Positions 5,680 to 7,402 of a stretch of 7,402 nt of DNA are shown in pieces. The position numbers and the translations under genes are program-made. Source of the stretch: Ilumatobacter sp. Lineage in GTDB: Bacteria > Actinomycetota > Acidimicrobiia > Acidimicrobiales > Ilumatobacteraceae. The stretch lies in the NCBI GenBank assembly GCA_029263275.1, contig JAJCXU010000388.1:1-7402 (forward strand), given 5' to 3'. Numbering within the stretch: the stretch's first letter is position 1; every line of letters begins with the position of its first letter. The notes under the pieces are model-generated. The model searched no databases and had not been told where the DNA came from. It saw nothing but the letters and a program-made list of their open reading frames with translations.

Positions 5680-6891
5680 GTGATCGCTTCGCCGACTGGG
5701 CCGCTGACCGACGACGAAGTGGCACTCGTTCGTGACTCGACTCCGGGCTGCACCGACGAGCTGATCCATCTCAATCACTGCGGATCGTCATTGCCCGATC
5801 AGCGTGTGCTCGACGCGCAGATTGGTCACCTCCAGCTCGAAGCGACGATCGGCGGCTACGAAGCCGCCAACGCAATGGTCGACGCTGACGCGGCGGTCGC
5901 GTCATCAATCGCTCAGATGATCGGCGCGGACTCGTCTGAGATCGCACGGTTCGCAAGCGCGGCCGAAGCATGGAACGCCGCGTTCTGGTCGATCCCGATG
6001 CAGCATGGTCAGCGCATCATTGTTCACGACCACGAGTACGGCGCCAACGCCATCGCCTTCATCCATGCGGCCAAGACACGTGGCATCGTCATCGATCGAG
6101 TGCCGAGCGACGAACACGGCCAGGTGTCAATCGATGCACTCGCCCAACGGCTCGAACGAACCGACGACGTTGCGCTCGTCTCCCTGACGCACGTCCCGAC
6201 CAACGGTGGCCTCGTGAACCCCGCCATCGAAGTCGGCCGCCTCGCCCATGCGGCCAACGTTCCGTACCTCCTCGACGCGTGTCAGAGCGTCGGCCAACGC
6301 GTCGTCGATGTCGACGAGATCGGCTGCGACTTCCTCTCAGCGACGGGGCGCAAGTTTCTGCGTGGACCGCGCGGCACTGGCTTTCTCTACGCGCGCACGT
6401 CGATTCTCGACCGCGTGACACCATCCCAACCGGACCATCACGGCGCCGACTGGTCGAGCACCGACGACTACACCTTCGCTGACGGTGCACAACGTTTCGA
6501 GTACTGGGAGTACAGCCACGCGGGCTGGCTTGGACTCGGTGCCGCCGTGGACGTCGCGCTCGAGATTGGACTCGACCGGATCCAGGCAACGATCACCGAG
6601 CGAGCAGCACAACTCCGTGTCATGCTCGCCGACATCGGGATGACGGTCTATGACGAAGGGATCGAGCAATCGGGCATCGTCACCACCGCGACCTCGGCGG
6701 TTCGATCGGCGGACTTGCGGACAGCGCTCGCGGATGCCGGCGTCAATTCGTCGGTCACGCATGTCGGCTCGTCGCGGTACGACGTGGAGCGCCGCAACCT
6801 GCCGCCCTTGCTGCGTCTGTCGGTGCACTGCACGACCACTTACGCTGAGCTCGAACGAGCGGTCGAGGTGCTCGATCGCGCCACCGGCTGA
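5680..6891 (+). CDS. Class V aminotransferase-fold PLP enzyme (cysteine desulfurase / isopenicillin N epimerase-like)
   Basis: A 403-residue PLP enzyme of fold type I, class V. The cofactor lysine is K225 in SATGRKFLRGPRGTGFLY. D199 in PYLLDACQSVGQ should bind the pyridine nitrogen, with Q202 stacking nearby, and R379 in LLRLSVH is the likely substrate-carboxylate arginine. HLNHCGSSLPD near the N-terminus and LEATIGGYEAA (53-63) are shared with a broad uncharacterised subgroup, and loosely with the ergothioneine C-S lyase EgtE as I recall it. No cysteine sits in the flexible-loop position expected for a SufS/IscS desulfurase, as far as I can align it. The reaction could be transamination, epimerisation or C-S lysis; the substrate is unknown. 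No egtB/C/D-like gene is visible. The start GTG 5680 is chosen from the -10 spacing and usual family length. Divergent from the secreted-protein gene (83-bp gap) and 68 bp before the MFS gene. Confidence 0.9.
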   Translation: MIASPTGPLTDDEVALVRDSTPGCTDELIHLNHCGSSLPDQRVLDAQIGHLQLEATIGGYEAANAMVDADAAVASSIAQMIGADSSEIARFASAAEAWNAAFWSIPMQHGQRIIVHDHEYGANAIAFIHAAKTRGIVIDRVPSDEHGQVSIDALAQRLERTDDVALVSLTHVPTNGGLVNPAIEVGRLAHAANVPYLLDACQSVGQRVVDVDEIGCDFLSATGRKFLRGPRGTGFLYARTSILDRVTPSQPDHHGADWSSTDDYTFADGAQRFEYWEYSHAGWLGLGAAVDVALEIGLDRIQATITERAAQLRVMLADIGMTVYDEGIEQSGIVTTATSAVRSADLRTALADAGVNSSVTHVGSSRYDVERRNLPPLLRLSVHCTTTYAELERAVEVLDRATG

Positions 6892-6946
6892 GCCCGCGCT
6901 GATCGGTTGCGCCGAATCGTCTCGTCGCCGACGTGGGCCGATGACC

Positions 6947-6952
6947 TACGGT
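6947..6952 (+). promoter_or_regulatory. Probable -10 element (TACGGT) for a leaderless MFS transporter transcript
   Basis: TACGGT matches TAnnnT with exactly 7 nt (ccccgcc) before the GTG at 6960. An in-frame stop at 6942-6944 rules out a start further upstream, so the start is fixed independently of the promoter. If real, the transporter is transcribed from its own promoter rather than only by read-through from the aminotransferase gene. Confidence 0.5.
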
Positions 6953-6959
6953 CCCCGCC

Positions 6960-7402
6960 GTGGCAGAACGTGATCCGGTCCCGGTCTTTCTGTGGTGGAC
7001 CGCGCTCTCCAGTGCCTCGTTTCGCGGGTATGGCCTCGCCGCGCTGATCTATTTCGTCACCGACGCCGACCTCGAGCCGCTGCAGCTCGTCTTGCTCGGC
7101 ACCGCGCTCGAGGTCGCGGTGCTGGTCGCCGAGATCCCCACCGGTGTCGTGGCCGACACACTCAGCCGCAAGCGGTCGATCGTGATCTCGCACGTGATCA
7201 TGGGGCTGTCGTTCGCTGCGGTTGGCTTGACCACCGACTTCGTGCCGTTGTTGCTGACGCAAGTCGCGTGGGGCATCGGATTCACGTTCATGAGCGGCGC
7301 CGACGTGGCGTGGATCACCGACGAGCTGGACGACGAACTCCGTATCGACCAGGTACTCGCTCGCCGTGAACGGTGGCGCCTCCTCGGCGGCGTCGTTGGC
7401 CT
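6960..7402 (+). CDS. Major facilitator superfamily (MFS) transporter, partial: 3' end beyond window
   Basis: An open frame from GTG 6960 to the window edge gives 147 complete codons, roughly the first third of a ~400-residue MFS protein. Four hydrophobic segments are visible at about 9-34, 41-63, 73-90 and 94-119. The loop between segments 2 and 3 carries the MFS motif A variant, EIPTGVVADTLSRKRS (58-73), with D66 and the basic R70/K71/R72. The EIPTG...AD form is typical of drug/metabolite efflux-like MFS proteins. After segment 4 comes an acidic-then-basic cytoplasmic stretch (TDELDDELRIDQVLARRERW). An in-frame TGA at 6942 and a TACGGT at -13 support this start. The substrate cannot be inferred. 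It follows the PLP enzyme on the same strand, which could suggest a functional pair, but a 68-bp gap with its own promoter candidate weakens that. Confidence 0.9.
   Translation, partial: MAERDPVPVFLWWTALSSASFRGYGLAALIYFVTDADLEPLQLVLLGTALEVAVLVAEIPTGVVADTLSRKRSIVISHVIMGLSFAAVGLTTDFVPLLLTQVAWGIGFTFMSGADVAWITDELDDELRIDQVLARRERWRLLGGVVG

Noticed and set aside
6892..6959. Terminator between the aminotransferase and MFS genes
   Set aside because: Only 4- to 6-base imperfect inverted repeats (such as cgtc...gacg) were found, with no T-tract. There is not enough to call one.
1..7402. Defence system, CRISPR array, prophage, transposon or biosynthetic cluster
   Set aside because: No spaced repeats, transposase, integrase, phage or defence-domain protein, RNA gene or clustered biosynthetic enzymes were seen. 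The genes are ordinary and separately oriented.

Overview
The window is GC-rich DNA from an actinobacterium, most likely class Acidimicrobiia (Ilumatobacter-like). Two things point there: a full-length mycothione reductase, which implies mycothiol as the main thiol, and a secreted protein built on the ITPCRLFDTRP-type beta domain, which I recall as abundant in that group. This placement is from remembered family features, not a search.

Layout, left to right. The minus-strand gene at 1-1840 is the N-terminal ~613 residues of a cytoplasmic molybdopterin (Mo-bisMGD, 4Fe-4S) oxidoreductase, cut by the window edge. Divergent from it is a histidine phosphatase (1947-2609, +). It converges on a Nudix hydrolase (2652-3134, -), with a near-perfect 33-bp palindrome between the two stop codons. 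Divergent from the Nudix gene is mycothione reductase mtr (3210-4583, +). This converges on a secreted beta-domain/coiled-coil protein (4619-5596, -), with a hairpin over the mtr stop codon. Divergent again is a class V aminotransferase-fold PLP enzyme (5680-6891, +), followed on the same strand by the start of an MFS transporter (6960-7402, +, cut by the window edge).

The genes mostly alternate in strand, so there is no clear multigene operon. They look like separately transcribed chromosomal housekeeping and metabolic genes: redox (molybdoenzyme, thiol disulfide reductase), phosphate-ester and nucleotide hydrolysis (phosphatase, Nudix), a cell-surface protein, a PLP enzyme and an exporter. 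The aminotransferase-MFS pair could be co-transcribed, but the MFS gene appears to have its own promoter.

The most useful non-coding signal is a TAnnnT hexamer placed exactly 7 nt before the start codon of three genes (molybdoenzyme, aminotransferase, MFS). This is what leaderless transcription predicts, and it fixes those starts. No RNA gene, CRISPR array, insertion sequence or defence system was seen, and no gap between genes exceeds about 110 bp. I see no convincing novel multigene system here.
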